Below, one piece after another: positions 11,568-25,500 of a stretch of DNA of 64,000 bases. The position numbers and the translations under genes are program-made. The notes under the pieces are model-generated. The model saw only the letters and a program-made list of their open reading frames with translations. It was not told where the DNA came from and searched no databases. Location of the stretch: contig NC_088102.1 in assembly GCF_036370855.1 (NCBI RefSeq), forward strand, positions 41,143,835 to 41,207,834, in the 5' to 3' direction. Numbering within the stretch: position 1 is the stretch's first letter; every line of letters begins with the position of its first letter. Origin of the DNA: Dromaius novaehollandiae. Lineage: Eukaryota > Chordata > Aves > Casuariiformes > Dromaiidae.

Positions 11568-14500
11568 CTATGGAGGAAGGGGCAGGAAGAAAGAGGGAAA
11601 ACAAAAGAACACGTCAACATGAGCATGTCAAGAATGTCTTCATTCTTTCACTCACAAAGAGGGAAGGACTCGCACACTTCCAGTCATATCACTGCCATAA
11701 AGTGAAAGACCACCTAATGACATAATACTTCAAGGTAACAGGTAGCCATTTCCCATTTAGGCCTTTCTGCTTTTTAGTACATTCACCCACATTCTGCCTC
11801 TCTTCAAAGGGATGGATTGCTTTCCCTTAAATGGAAAAATCTTCTTTTACTCCTAACCTCTTCCAGAGGTGGAAAGACTTGCTCTTCCCTACCTTGGTGA
11901 CCAAAACACCACAGTGACCAAATCAAGCATTCTGAAATGCAGGTGCCATCTGAACTGAGGAAGAGACTTATTCTTCCTTCCATTGAGCTGGACAGTAAAC
12001 AGTCCACCAGGGTGATTGCAGGACACACTGTAGGCAAAGCCATGGAATGATGACCTGAGCAATGTATGGGAGGTCAGTTGCACAACAGAAGATTCAAATA
12101 TCAAGTCTTTGCTGAGCTGCTACCCAGCACACTAAAGACCAGCAAACTTTCACTGTACAAAGTTCACCATTCAAGACCACATTCCTAATTACTTTCCCAT
12201 CAATACCAACCCAGAAAGCTTCAGATTCTCAACCAACCCTTGAAGAAGTACTCAGTGCTAGCAGTCTCCACAGACAGACTTATAGGCACTCAGTATCTCT
12301 GAAAGAAAAACAGACCTGGTAAAATGCTTCCTAACTGGCCAGTCCTTAGGGAACTCCAACTGGCAGGTCACTGCAGTGGTGTATCAGGGGAACATGAATT
12401 ACTCACAGTTTGGATGCACACACACTTGAGCAACAGGGAGAAAAGAGAAGGTATGAACTACAAAAACAGCATGCTGAAAACCAAGAGGAAATATCAGGCA
12501 AGAACACTGCAGGGGGGCTCTAGAACCAGTCAGGAGCAACAATGGAGAACAGGAGCCCTCAGTTAATAGTGGTATCATATGGGAAGTGCCCGTCTGTCAC
12601 ACAGACAGACTTGTAGTTTAATCAAAAGAGCCCCAAGACAAAGAAGCCATCAAAGAGAACAGAGCTCACCTAAGGGAATGTCCATGGCTGTCACCACCGC
12701 TCCAAGAGTGTTCTGTACAGCTTCCCCAACCTTCCTGGCAATAAGTGTTCCCCCTTCCTCATCTGTAGGCAGCTCAGCCACATCTGCGTAACACAAGAGT
12801 AAAGGGTTCAGCTCCCAACTCCAGCATAATTTCTGCCAAGTTTCAGTTCACGTTAGCCAAAAAGAGCAACAAACTCAGAAGACAGCTTGGGACCTTGTCA
12901 GCCTTTATTTACCACCTCCCCAATCTTCAACTGCAGAGTTTTTGCTTTCTTTTCAGCAATAATGGACAAAATACATAGTCTGCTGAAACAACGACATCCC
13001 AGTCCTGCTACCATCTCCACACCATCAGCAGGTGCTGGGAAAACAAAGTAAAAATCCAATTAGAAAATGATTCTATCAGGCATCAGATACCTGATAGCTC
13101 ATTGCAGGGGTCATTCACACATAGGGAGACAAGTTTCACCTTCCATGCCAAAAGACATCAAGCTCTTGAGCTTCCCCACAAAAAATGGGCCAAAGACCCA
13201 CTTGGGCTGTTATCTACCAAATAGTAACATTGTCTAACACGCAGTGAGGCTGGCTGTGATCCAGGAGTCAGTGACAAAGACTTCAGAATATTACCCAGGG
13301 ATAATTCTGTCACAATCAACTTCAAATTACCTAACTGGATGCCCCTGTTTTCATAGCAGTTGTCACACACTCGCACTGGTGCTGGTCCCCAGCCTCGCTC
13401 AGGCACAGGACGGGTCTTGGAAGAACAGCCATCACAGAAGCCCTCTCCACAGGCCCGGCAGTGATGTTTAGTGTCATTATCTTTAAAAGGCGTGTTGCAC
13501 TTATTACAGCTCTGAGCAGGACAACACAGAAAGAGAAGCCGTTAGTTTCATCTTCCTTAATAGTCTCATAAGAGAAAAATGGGGAGCAAAATACCAGGAT
13601 GGCAAGACTCCAAACTGAAACTGTGAAAAAGACGGTTACAATTGAGTGTGTGATATTAGCCCCATCCCAGGAAGTGATTCAGACAGGTAGATGTACTGTG
13701 GTTAATCCAATAAATTGCCATGATCCCTTCAGTCACAGGCACAAATAATTACATCCATACTGTGCAGGGCTAAATCGTGGCTATTTGATCTTGGAGGGGG
13801 AAGAATTCAGAAGGTGATTTTCATTGCAGAAATACATTCTCTGCAAGGCACAGGTAAACTACTTCTAGCTGAATCACTGGAATCAACTTTTGCATCAAAT
13901 ATGAAATCAGAGTCAAATCTCTGCATCTATAAAAACAGGACTATCAACAGCAGAAGCCAGAATTTGAGGTGTTCATTCTTGCTTTCAAGAGCGAGTGCGT
14001 GCAAGCCAGGATTTGCAGCTGTGATACTGTCGGGAGAGGAGGTCACACTAAAGGAGGGAGGAAACACTCTCTTTGGCAAGACTGAGCAGAGTCCCTTTTC
14101 ACACTTTCTTTGGCTAAGTCAAGAATGGAAAGAGCTGAAAGCAATTCAGTTTTCTCTAAATTGTAGGAGAAGGGCTTACTGCAAGGGAATAAGAAGCATT
14201 TGGAATCTACTAGATACTATATTACTTAAAGGGTGGAGAAAAAAAAAATAGCTATGTAAAGCTTTTCTCCACAGCCCAGAAGTACAGCAGCTGCTATTTA
14301 CCAGGATCTGAGAGTTGGGCCTCCAGTAAGCTGGGGCAATCTGGTCTGTCAGCCAGGAGGTCACAGCTTTTGTGGGTCCCAGGCTAAGTTCAGACACTGA
14401 CTGTGCCATGAAATTCATCCCATCCAACAGACGCTGGGCTGCATTGTTGTTGTCTTTCAGAAATCCATCCGTCTGGAATGAAATAGGCATTCATTTGAGA

Positions 14501-17500
14501 ATAAAAACAGGGAAGCCTCATTTCTTATAAACAGATGGCTCTGCAACTCACTGCTCCTGTTAGACTAGAGGGCAAGTACGAGAAAAATTTCACCAGCCCT
14601 GCTTTGAAACATAAAGGTAGGTTTTAATGGTGTAACATTCATATCAAGTGTTCGCGAGCTGGCAACTCAGCCATCTCAAGCTAGGCAAAATGCGACTGAA
14701 GCTTCTTGAAAAAGTTCTTTTAAACAGCAAAGATAGGGGAGCTGCTCTGATGAGTGTCAACCCATTTTCTCCACCATTATCTGGAAGAATCAACACACAC
14801 ACGTGCACAGATGCAATACATACACAAAGACTATCCAGCAACCAGACTTACCCCTGGCCAGACATGTTCAATTTCTGTCCTCACCACAGTGTTCACAGGA
14901 TCTTGGTTGCCAAACCAGTACTGTCGGCTGCGGTACACCACCCCACAGTTGGGGCACTCAATCACATATCTGCAGGAGGGATTTAAAGGAGGATATGTTA
15001 CCTCAGTGAGGTGCTGGAGGTCCAGAGGACTAGGCAGAGTAGGGGCTACAGAGCGTCTCTCAGCTGCAGTACTTACCCTGACCAGGCATACTTGGCAAGG
15101 CCCAGCCAAGGGGAGTCAGTGGAAGCAGAGGTTTTCGGCACCACACTGACCTCCATTCCTCGTTCATAACAGGCCTACAACACAAACACTCAATTAGAAT
15201 TGCATGCTTGGGAATCCCAGGCTTCAGGGCCCACGGCTGTTCGGCCATGTGAAGGGTGTAATTGGCATACTGTGGTCTCCACGGCAAAGGGGCCACATAT
15301 TAAACCTGTTTAGCAAAAATTCATTATCAGTAGTGTCATCTAGAGAATATTTCTACAATAATGAAAACCATGATGGTGCTTGAAAGTTTTTCTGTCTTCT
15401 GCACACTTTCTTCAGAAAAATCAGCTAATACTGAGAGATGGGCATAAACAAGTAAGAAGAGTGTGCACACATTCAGTGTGCAGGTGGTCAACATCATCCA
15501 AGTTGAGAGCAGCTGAACTAACAATTTAGATAGCAAATAATGCACAGCATGGAGTGGTGACAACGTCTCCAAGCAAAAATACGAGTTCAGTGGGGATCAC
15601 TTTGTCGAGGCCAGAGCACCTCTCCCGTTTGAAAAAATGCAAGAAAGTCTGCACATGCCTGATATCCTCATTCATTAAGCCATCCTTTCCCCTTCTCCAT
15701 TCCTCAGACCTCATCCTTGTGGCTCTGCTCACCTTGCAAGTATAGACTCTGTTATCATACTGGTGAGAGTATCTGCATCGACTCTTGGATTCATGAGGGA
15801 CTCCTTCCTTTGCATGGTTCATGCTCTTCTTACAGCCACACCTGAGTATGTAAAAGCAAACCATGAGCTGATCCTGTCAGATATAGGACAGATGTCACTA
15901 AAAGCTCATTTATATTGCTATCTTGCATTTATAGTCATTCTAATCCCAAAACAATTTCACGACTGTACACACAGCAAAGACATCATTTATCACTGAAATG
16001 CAGGCTCTTTGGAGAGAGGTGTAGCAGCTGTTTCACAGTACAAATGAACACCACACAACAATTTAGCACGGGAAGTGATCACTGTGGCCAATTTAAATTT
16101 CACAGAGAATCTTAGACAGACTTAGCCAAGCTTGGAAATTGGCCAGGACAGAGTTACACTGCAGCCTACAGACTCTCTAATGTGCATAGAAAAGTGGGAA
16201 CATAGCTCAATTTCCCTTTTGAGAGAGATCATTTCCATAAGCATAATCAGCCGTAACATCATGCTGCTGCAGTACCTTACGGACTCAGAGCAGTGACTGC
16301 CACCTACTGTCTTTCCAGGCTCAATCTCTGGGCTCTCCACAGAGAGCTCCAAGCCCAGCTCTAGCCAAATCCAATCCAGGGCTCCGTCTGGAATCAGGTC
16401 AGCATGGCTGCTAGTCACTGGGCACAACCCAGACCCATGGTGATGTTTGCTTTATTGTTTATGTAATAAAAATGGCAGGAATGGTCACTATAGGAGACTT
16501 CAGGGGTTTTCTTTAGAGCACTCCTTTCTTCTTGCCCCTTGTACAATTCTCAGCCCATGTGCTCATGAACCAACTGGAGGAAGGACATAAGCAGAACAGC
16601 TTTGTAGAAAAAGACAAAATAGAGTTGGCAAAGACTACACGTCCAGCTGGTACACAGCAATAACAGCTGTCCTATTCACACAGGAATTAGATTTCAAGGA
16701 AGTTCTGTCCTGAAGTACTATCAGTCTGATATTGTCAGGTGTCAAGACTTCACAGAAACTTTATGTTCTGTGGCTGTAGATCAGGGCAGCACTATCTCCT
16801 AGAAGGATCAGAGTGCATTTCTCATCCACTTACCCACAGCTGAGGCACACAGAGGAGCATGTGAAATATTCATCTGGAAAGAAAGAGCTGTGAGCCATCT
16901 GGTCATCGGGGATCTCCCCACTGAAGCGGTCACTTAGAGCCTGTCAAACACAAAAGAAAGAAAGAACTGGTAGAAGACGGAGTAATGCAGACAGGTTTTG
17001 AAAACTTTTACAAGGCAAAAGCATGTGTTCCTTTCCTAGAGGGAAAGCCAGAGAGAGTACACAGCTAACAAATCATGTCTTGCTAGCCTGGAAACCATAC
17101 AGGTCTAAGACAGGGGTGGAAACCATGCAAGAGAGACAATCTTGAACTTGTATGGAGATAACTTGAATACTTGTAAGGTACTCATTTTTCTCCTGTCTCC
17201 TTGCCCCGCCTTGAATTTTATAGCAGAAATGGGTGGGAGAAGACTGCATCCACCTCTGTGTGCACATCCCCATGCCCAAAATAGCTGCTAAAGGCAGCTT
17301 GTATTCTCAAGTCTCCAGTAGGCATTTTGAAGGGCCATTTCTCACAGTACCCCTGGGCACATTCTTTACCCCTCAGTATGGGAAGTGCTGCCCTGAAATT
17401 TCCTCTGTCCTCCCTGGCAATTGCTCTTCTCTAGGCTAGTGAAACTGCAAGACTGACACAAAGGATTTTTTCCCTTTCCAAGAAGCGTCCATACTCAGAT

Positions 17501-20500
17501 TAAGTCAGTCCTTAGCCTTGGAACCCTTGACTTTTTCAGTTCTTTTGGGCGTTCTGGTGAAAACAAGTATATCTGGAAGCAATGGAACAAAGAACATTTT
17601 TTTTTGATGGATATCTTTGAGGGCATAAGATCTAACTGAAACTCTTCCCACAGCTGAGGTAACTATAACGTCTGCCTTTCCCCCCCTCTCTCCTCCCTGG
17701 GGGGCACATCTCTGCTATCTAACAAGGGTTGACTATGCACACACATATAGATAACTCTCCCCACAGCCCCTCTCAGATAAGACCTCTATGTAGACATCTG
17801 ATGTCGCAACATTTCTAGGAAATTATCTTTGAGACCTCTTTCAAGTTTGACTGATACTGGCCAATGGATTCAAAAGTTACAGGGGATGGACATATACCCA
17901 GATATCTCCCAAGCCTTGCATCCTTAGGAAATGAAACAAAATATGTTAATTCTTACATGGCAGTAATCTGAAGACAGCAACCTACCAATATGAACTGAGG
18001 CATACTAGCATCCCTATCTGCAACTTCCTTATTTAATTACTGCAGTAAGTACCTAAAAATGAAAATAAATACTTGGAATAACCCTCTCCAGCTGTTTTCC
18101 CCTGCTGCCAGTCTGCTCCCTAATGCAAGGAATTATGGTACATGCTGCCTTGGCATTCCCTTCTCTGCTTCAGCTACCCCAAATGCAAAGCAGCTGGAGT
18201 TAGCTGTTCCAATGGCTGTGGCCAACATCAGGATAGACTGTTAAAATTGCCTTCTTCTACAGGCGTGCCTTCCCTCCCCCAGTGACAGCTGTCATCTTCC
18301 AGGCCAATGAAAATATCCTGCTAATCAGGTGCTCATACAAATGCGTGGAAACTTGTAGGAGGGACTACAAATTTTCAAGATCTGAAAACTCCTCTGACAT
18401 TCTGGCAAGGTGAATCTTTAAGAAAAATAAAAATATATATATAAAAAAAACAAAACACCAGCTGCTTTCTCCACCACTTCCCTTTCATCAGCCCTCTGAC
18501 CTAATGCTGCACCTCCAAAATAATACATCATTTGGCCTGATCCCATCTAGTTTTGCAGCTACTGCTACATCTCCTTCCTCCCTTTTGCCTCCTAGCCCTT
18601 GCCTTACACTACACCCAATACCTGGTTTTCCCAACTATTAACTCCCTCCAAGTCTCCTGCATCCCCTCCCCTTGCACCGAGGCCATCTTTAGGAATTTCA
18701 CCAATAACACTTTCTGGGCTAAATCCATCAGCTTGCTTATTGCAAATCACTGTCATTAAGTGCTTGTGACTCACAACATGTTACTTTCTCTTCCCCAGTC
18801 AACTTCTTCCTGGCTCAGTTTTTTTGCTTTGCTTCTGTTTTGCTCTTCAACTTTTCTCCTGACCTTTCAGGGTCTCTGTTAATCTTTTAAGTAAGAACTA
18901 CCTACCCTACTTGACTGCTATGCAAAGTCATCATCATCATCATCATCATCTATGTCAGAGACTTGCTTTATCTCCAGATATCTGCAAGTCTTCATCACTG
19001 GTTCCTTCCTTCTAGCTTTAATCGCTGCAGCTGACAGTAATTGGCAACAGTAATATGAATAAAGATTGTGATGAACTGATCTTTATAGCAGAGGACTTAC
19101 TTTTAGTGCTTTGTAGATAACCCCGGGCTGTCTGGGGGATCGAGTGGTATTGTTCTCCAGCTGCTGCTCCACAGCTCGCCTAAGTCCTGAGAAGTCTGTT
19201 GGAGGATTGTAAGTCCTTGTTCCCTTGTAGTGGATTGAGCTGAAAGCTTCAGGAAAACAGCTTAGCTTCCGGAACCGATCCTGAATGAGCTTCTCAGGAA
19301 CCTCAGAGGGATGATCTACATATGAGAGTATCAGCAGGTATATAAACAACTGATGGTTTAAAATAATATTTAAATTGCATGGTGCTTTCATATGCAAAAC
19401 TGTGCTGGTTTTCCTCATTAAACATCCATATAGTTCTGAAATGGAGCTGTTGGTCCATTTTACAAGTAGGGTAGTAATTAAAAAACAGTTTTCAAAAGCA
19501 ACCACTCTTTTTCAATGCTCAGCTTTATATTCTAAGACCAAGTTTCAGAGATACAGGTAAATCCACAGGTAAAACCAGAAACATCTAGGTTTGGAAATAC
19601 AGATATACAGAATGAGAAGCCATTTTTGACATGATATAAGAAAACTCCATGTTAGCACATGTGCTAGGTCTTCTCAGCAGATGATAACTTGGCATAGTTA
19701 ATCCTAGCACTTGGCATAGTTAGCCCTAGCAACTCATAGCTAGAGAATAAGGACTTGAACCCTACACGGGCTGCTTATTCTCCATGCCAACCCTGCAGCA
19801 AGAAAGACCAAGTCCTTATCACCCCTCTGTACAAGGTAAAGCACTTTATGGGTCTGATCTGACATGACCAATTCTAGAGCCCAATACATTCTTCTGCTTG
19901 CTTCCAAGCACCTGCTGTACATTTCAGAATGAGACAGGCCCTTCTTCCTTACCCTAAAACTACATAAACACACTCCTCTCACAATTATCCACAAACAGGT
20001 TTCTTTCCTATTCCTACCATGATCAGAAATGACCATAAAATATGTATTTTTTTTCTACCCTGACTTTGCACACAAGTGCAAGTATCATCATGGGTCACTG
20101 ACTCTGACCTGCTGAAACAGCAAATTTCAACAGCTATATGAAACTCCGCATTGCCAATCAGCAAATGGGCAATATAAGAAAAAAATGTCTTGGCAGGTGA
20201 ATCAAATCAATTAAGAAGGCACTCTAATAATAAGTTCAAAAAATGCCAAGTTCTTCTATCAGCTCAAGAGCTCCCTGGTTAGAAAAGCCCAAATAAGAAT
20301 GTGGGCCAGCAGGGAGCTGCTGTGGTATTACACCGCGGAGGACTCCCAGATGTTCACAGATGGCAGGACTGAGCCTCATGCGCTGTAGGGAAGCTAAGCC
20401 AATTCATTAGCGCTCTTGCTCATTAAAGCACTAGAAATGGACAGCATGAAGAAAGGTTTCAGCATGCACGTTGAAAAAAAGCAAAGTAGGGGCCAGGAGA

Positions 20501-22536
20501 AGAAATTTACATCCTTGAACAGTCAAAACCAAAATACACTTAACTTCCACGGGACAGTACGTTTCACTCAGACATGCAAATAAACCACACAGTTTAAATA
20601 TGCATAATCCACTATGACATAAGCCAAGTTAAAAATGCTGGTGAAAAACACTGAAAGGGATGAGAAATAACAGTGTGCCAGACCTGCTGCTTTGGTCACA
20701 TCAGATACATGCCTAGAGAAAAGTGGTGACAAATCACCCACTGTGGGCCACCATAACCTCAGTCCCACCTCTACACCAGCCTCAGAATGACCTAGGCCCA
20801 CAGAATTTAAGAAAGAAGAGTGAGGGTATTGCATTTAAGTCCATCAATTTCATTCTTCTTGCCCACCCTAATTTCTACACAAGTTCTGTTTTTACTTGTT
20901 TTTTTTGCAACAGGATTCTCTATATTCCTGCCAAAATCCCATGGTGTCTCAATTTCTACCTTTGCCTGCCGTATCACCTGCACCCATGACACGGTACAAC
21001 GATCGCTCCTAAGGCTGGCAGAACTCCCTTCACGACTAGTCAGTGCCAATGTCCAGCCGACTAAGAGGATTATTCTAGCAGACATGGGGTAGTCAGAGTG
21101 CCATCAGGGAATGGCATGCTACTTCCATAGCCTGGCTGCCAGACTGGAAAATCTGAGAGCAAAACTCAAACCCATGTCTTCTACATGGCAGTAAAGAGCA
21201 CCAATAGTTTTCACCACATTGTAATTCAGTGTCTTACTGCCCACTTACCAGAACCCAGTAGCTTGGTGTACACAGTCTCATGGAAGATGATGACACCAGG
21301 ACCCAAAGTGGACAGAGGAACATCTAGGCCACAGCGCGCTGTGGTAGCCTTTAGCTCCTTGGTGAAATGTTTTAAGTAAGCCTCTGAGGCATCCCCAAGA
21401 AACTTGAAGAGATCATTGTGTAGCCTGTCAGCACGAGTACGGTAGATGACAAGGTCAGAGATGGCCAGGACCTTCAGCAGCAGCCGTGTTCTCTGGCTCA
21501 GGTTCACAGTAGCCCCAAGGAGGCCCTCTGTGTCAATCACCACCACTTTGCGGACAGGGTCATAGGCTGCCCAGACTCCTACTGTGCATGACTCCTGGGC
21601 TGGAGATGTCTTGAAGACTTCCCGGCCATAGAAGAAAGTGTGGTTAAGAGTGTGAGACTTGCCGTCCCCCGTGTTCCCAAAGATGGACACTACCTTTAGA
21701 TGTTGGTCAGGACTGCAGTCCAGTTTATTAATAAAGTCTTCTTCATTCCTCACCTTTCAAAAATAAGAAAAAATAGAAAAATATTACAACCATGCAACTG
21801 GAGCAGTCAATACAGAAAGCACAGCTGGTTTCAGGATTCATAAGATTAATGAGTGATCAGTCCCTGTTCATATTTCTTCACAAGTTTCTGAAGCACTAAC
21901 AAGCCCAAAGCAAAATATTCAAAAGCAGCTTTCTAACATACACACATCAATGGGATTTAGGCTCTTTCACCACATAGGTGTTTTGGAAGTGATGCCTTGC
22001 TGTAATTAGCTATAATGTATAAAGCTTCTATAATGTCACCCAGTTCGCTTCTAGAGAAGCCAGTCCTTCTAGAGAAGCCAGTCCTTCTAGAGAAGCCAGT
22101 CCTTCTAGAGAAGAGAGCATAACCTACTTCCAATTTTGCCAGAACAGTAACTTGGACTCAGAGCATGGCAGACACTGTTGGTAGCATTACTCTCCTGGCA
22201 AGCCTCTGAATTCAGGTGCAAAACAGGTGAGTACTTTGGTGACCTTAGCTTGCATCATCCACAGAGGCTGAGCACCTGCTCAGAGAGAAAAAAGCTCCTC
22301 TGTTCAGCCGTGCTTCATCTATCCGCAGCGGGGGCTCCCAAACACAGCCTGCCACGGCTTGCCTGCCACGGCCTCTCTGCCACGCTCCCGCTGAACAGAT
22401 TTTTGTGGGGCAGAGAAGAAAGAAAAAAGAAGCAAAGTTATACACTGGAGTCAGGTGGTCAAAGCAGGTCAAACTGGCTCTTACAGAAGCACCACAACAA
22501 CCTCAGTGATCCATTTCATAATTCACGGTATTGTGG

Positions 22537-22572
<36 letters not shown>

Positions 22573-25500
22573 GGAGACATATAAGCACCCCCCCCAACAA
22601 AAACACATGAGAGCAGACAACCTTCAGCAGGTAACATTTCTTTGGTTTTACCTAGGTGAAGTGACATATGTTTTTTAAGATAGAGAATCAGGCATTTTCT
22701 TTTCAGATACTAGAGCAACGGGGAACAGATAAACCAAACAATGAAACGGATTAGAGCTCTGTAGGAGAGCCTGCCTTGTTTTCACTGTGGAACAGAGCCC
22801 GGGTATTCAAAGGTTTCATGCTTCTTACTATGGTTGTTTACCAGTTGCATGTCCTTTTTCCAAGAAGTTTTTAACCAGCAGATTATGTGATAGGGAAAAA
22901 GATGACACAGACTATTGGAGAAGGATTAAATTTACCACTTCCATTGTGATTCCCTCCTCAAGGAATCCTCACCAGCCAAAACAAACAGGGCTTCCCCTTT
23001 TGCCTGCCTCAAGTTCTGGAAGATCCATGGCTGTTTCCCCAGGTGAAGAGATAGGCAATGCAGCCTTCCATAGTTTATCTGTTTGGCAAGAATGACTCAG
23101 AGTGCCATCCCCATCCCCTGCAAGTTCAGTTGGAAGGTCTCAGGATACAAGATCCACAGAGGTCAGGAGGTAATAAATGGTTTCTTCGAATGAGTTTATT
23201 CTTAGATCAGCAAATTACTTTAAACGTCACGCAGCCCCATTTGCTCTGGTCAAACCTGTCAGCAGCATCCAGACTTAGAAAGAAAATAAAAAATAGCCAG
23301 TGTGACAGACTCTGGTTGGGAACAGTATTCAGAAAGAAAAACTGTGGACTGTAGGGCTGCAACAGCTGCTCCCTGACTCCAAGCATTTAAGGCAGCCTCA
23401 CAATGTGGAAGAAAACAGAAAATAAAGAAGGCAAAACTCTGTTCAAGGTATCTTTTCCAGTATTTATGGGAGACCATCAAGAAAAACTCAAGACATATTT
23501 GCACACAAGAGATGGCCAGCTTTTTGGCAGCTCTGATTATTAGCATATTATCAGCAAGGTAGTTCAGATGACAGATTTAGTTTCTCTAAGTGTCTCCAGA
23601 GACACCTCTATGGATGAAAGTAAGTCCTTCATGGGACAGTTCCTAAAAACACCCACCTGTGATTACACAATGTTACAGGTGTGTGAGCAGAGAGGAACAC
23701 AATCATTTCTGCTCCAGCCTGTTTTGTTCTCTTATATTTGCCTTCCTACCCCAAACTCTTTTTGTAGGGACCTCTCCTTTTGCCAGAGTCAGTGCCCAAT
23801 CAGACCTGATCATTCTGGTTAAGGTACTCCCTGGACAGCACAAAGAAATAGCAGTCTTTAAACAGCTGCTTAAGTATTGGCAGGGCATCTAATAACTAAG
23901 GCCTTTTTAAATAGCTCTGGTATTATTCTGGTATCAGTTTGGGAGAGTCTCTGGAAGGGCTGAGTCAGTAATGTCAGAAGATGCAAAGGACAACAGGGAC
24001 CACTGGAATAAGGATAGCTCTGTAATGCATTCCCATCACTAAGAAACAGGAGCCAATTCACAGACTCCACCGCAGCTGAAACTGTCCCAAGCCAAGCTAA
24101 CATAAATGCCTGCAGCTCCAGTTTTCTTTTGCGTTCAATGTACTTTAACAACTATCAATGTCAGGACAACTTACTGTGGGAAGAGGAGCTGGATTTATGA
24201 GCCAGAGAGAGCAAAAGCTGGTTCCAGATCATTAATCCAGGTGGCTCCGACAGAGAAGTTACCCTAAATATCACATCAGATACCCTAAGCACTGAGCTGT
24301 TTACCACCTTCTAGTGATGTAGGCTCACTCAGATTTCCCTTCAGGAAGGAATCTCAGAGTGATTCAGACAAGCAAATCACCTGAAAGCACAAGAATGTAC
24401 TGAACTAGGCCTAAAGTCTGTCTAGTCCAATAGTCTGACAGTAATGGATGAGAAAGAACTTAAACAAGAAAAGAGTAAATGTTTCCCAGTATGCTTTACT
24501 AGCTCTCAGTAGTCAGATGCCAAAGGACTTCCCAAGCAGAGGCTGCATCTAAATGATCGTGTTTGATAGAGAACCAGTAGACCTACACACCAGGGAGTTG
24601 TCTAACCCCTTGGTAAACCCATTCATACTTTCGGTTCCCACAACATCCTGTTGCAATAAATTCCACACAGTATGGGAAAACAAGTGAAAAAGCTTTCCTT
24701 CTGTAGGCTGAAGGCCCTTTGCTTGTATGCCATCAGGTGACCCTTGCTCTTGCATATACCCCATCTTTAACCACCTCTGAGTGCAGGGATGTTACTTCCA
24801 AAGAACCATCTGCAACAGCCCCCCTATCAGTAGTCAAGTTTACTTCCCTTGAGCAAGTTCCCATAAGTCTTTTGAAGTCAGCGCGGGTGTAATAAGAGTA
24901 CTGAAGTACTAAGCCCTGTAGGACTTGAATCCTCTTTCTTAGTTTTGTTTCTCATATCTGAGGAAGCGGAAAGAAGTTTGCACAGTACCACCTTCCACTG
25001 CATGTGCAAAGGAGCCACATTTCTGTAGCTGTGCACACTACCACACGGCCCAAGAGCGGCACATCTCTGACATGACAGCATAGGGTAAATATGAAACCCT
25101 CCTTAAATTGCACAGCAATGCCAGTTAAGAATGAAAACTTTGTAAGTCTACTTAAAACAAGGCCATCTCTCTCCAGCCTCTCCTCTATTTCCCTAAAGCA
25201 TTTTGCCATTTCTAGTATCAGAGATTCATTTACTCTTTTATAATAAACCTTAGCTAATGAGAGTAAGTCACCTCCTCTAGAAAGAAAAGCTTCTTCAATC
25301 ATAGCTCAATCATATCTTCTTTCCAGTTAGCACTGTTTCTGTTAACAGTTGTCATGTATCCATCCATTTGGAGGCGAAGGCCTTCAGCAGGAGGAACAGG
25401 GAACTTTATAGCCAGAGCTAGCTTTACAGCCAGAGTAAAGAAAACACAAGAACTCACACCATGCTGCTGTGGACCACATTTAGATCTAAAACCTGCTTGT

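Noticed and set aside
22538-22567. T30 tract as the tail of a minus-strand retrocopy
   Set aside because: No recognisable gene or SINE body and no target-site duplication next to it. Kept only as a homopolymer.
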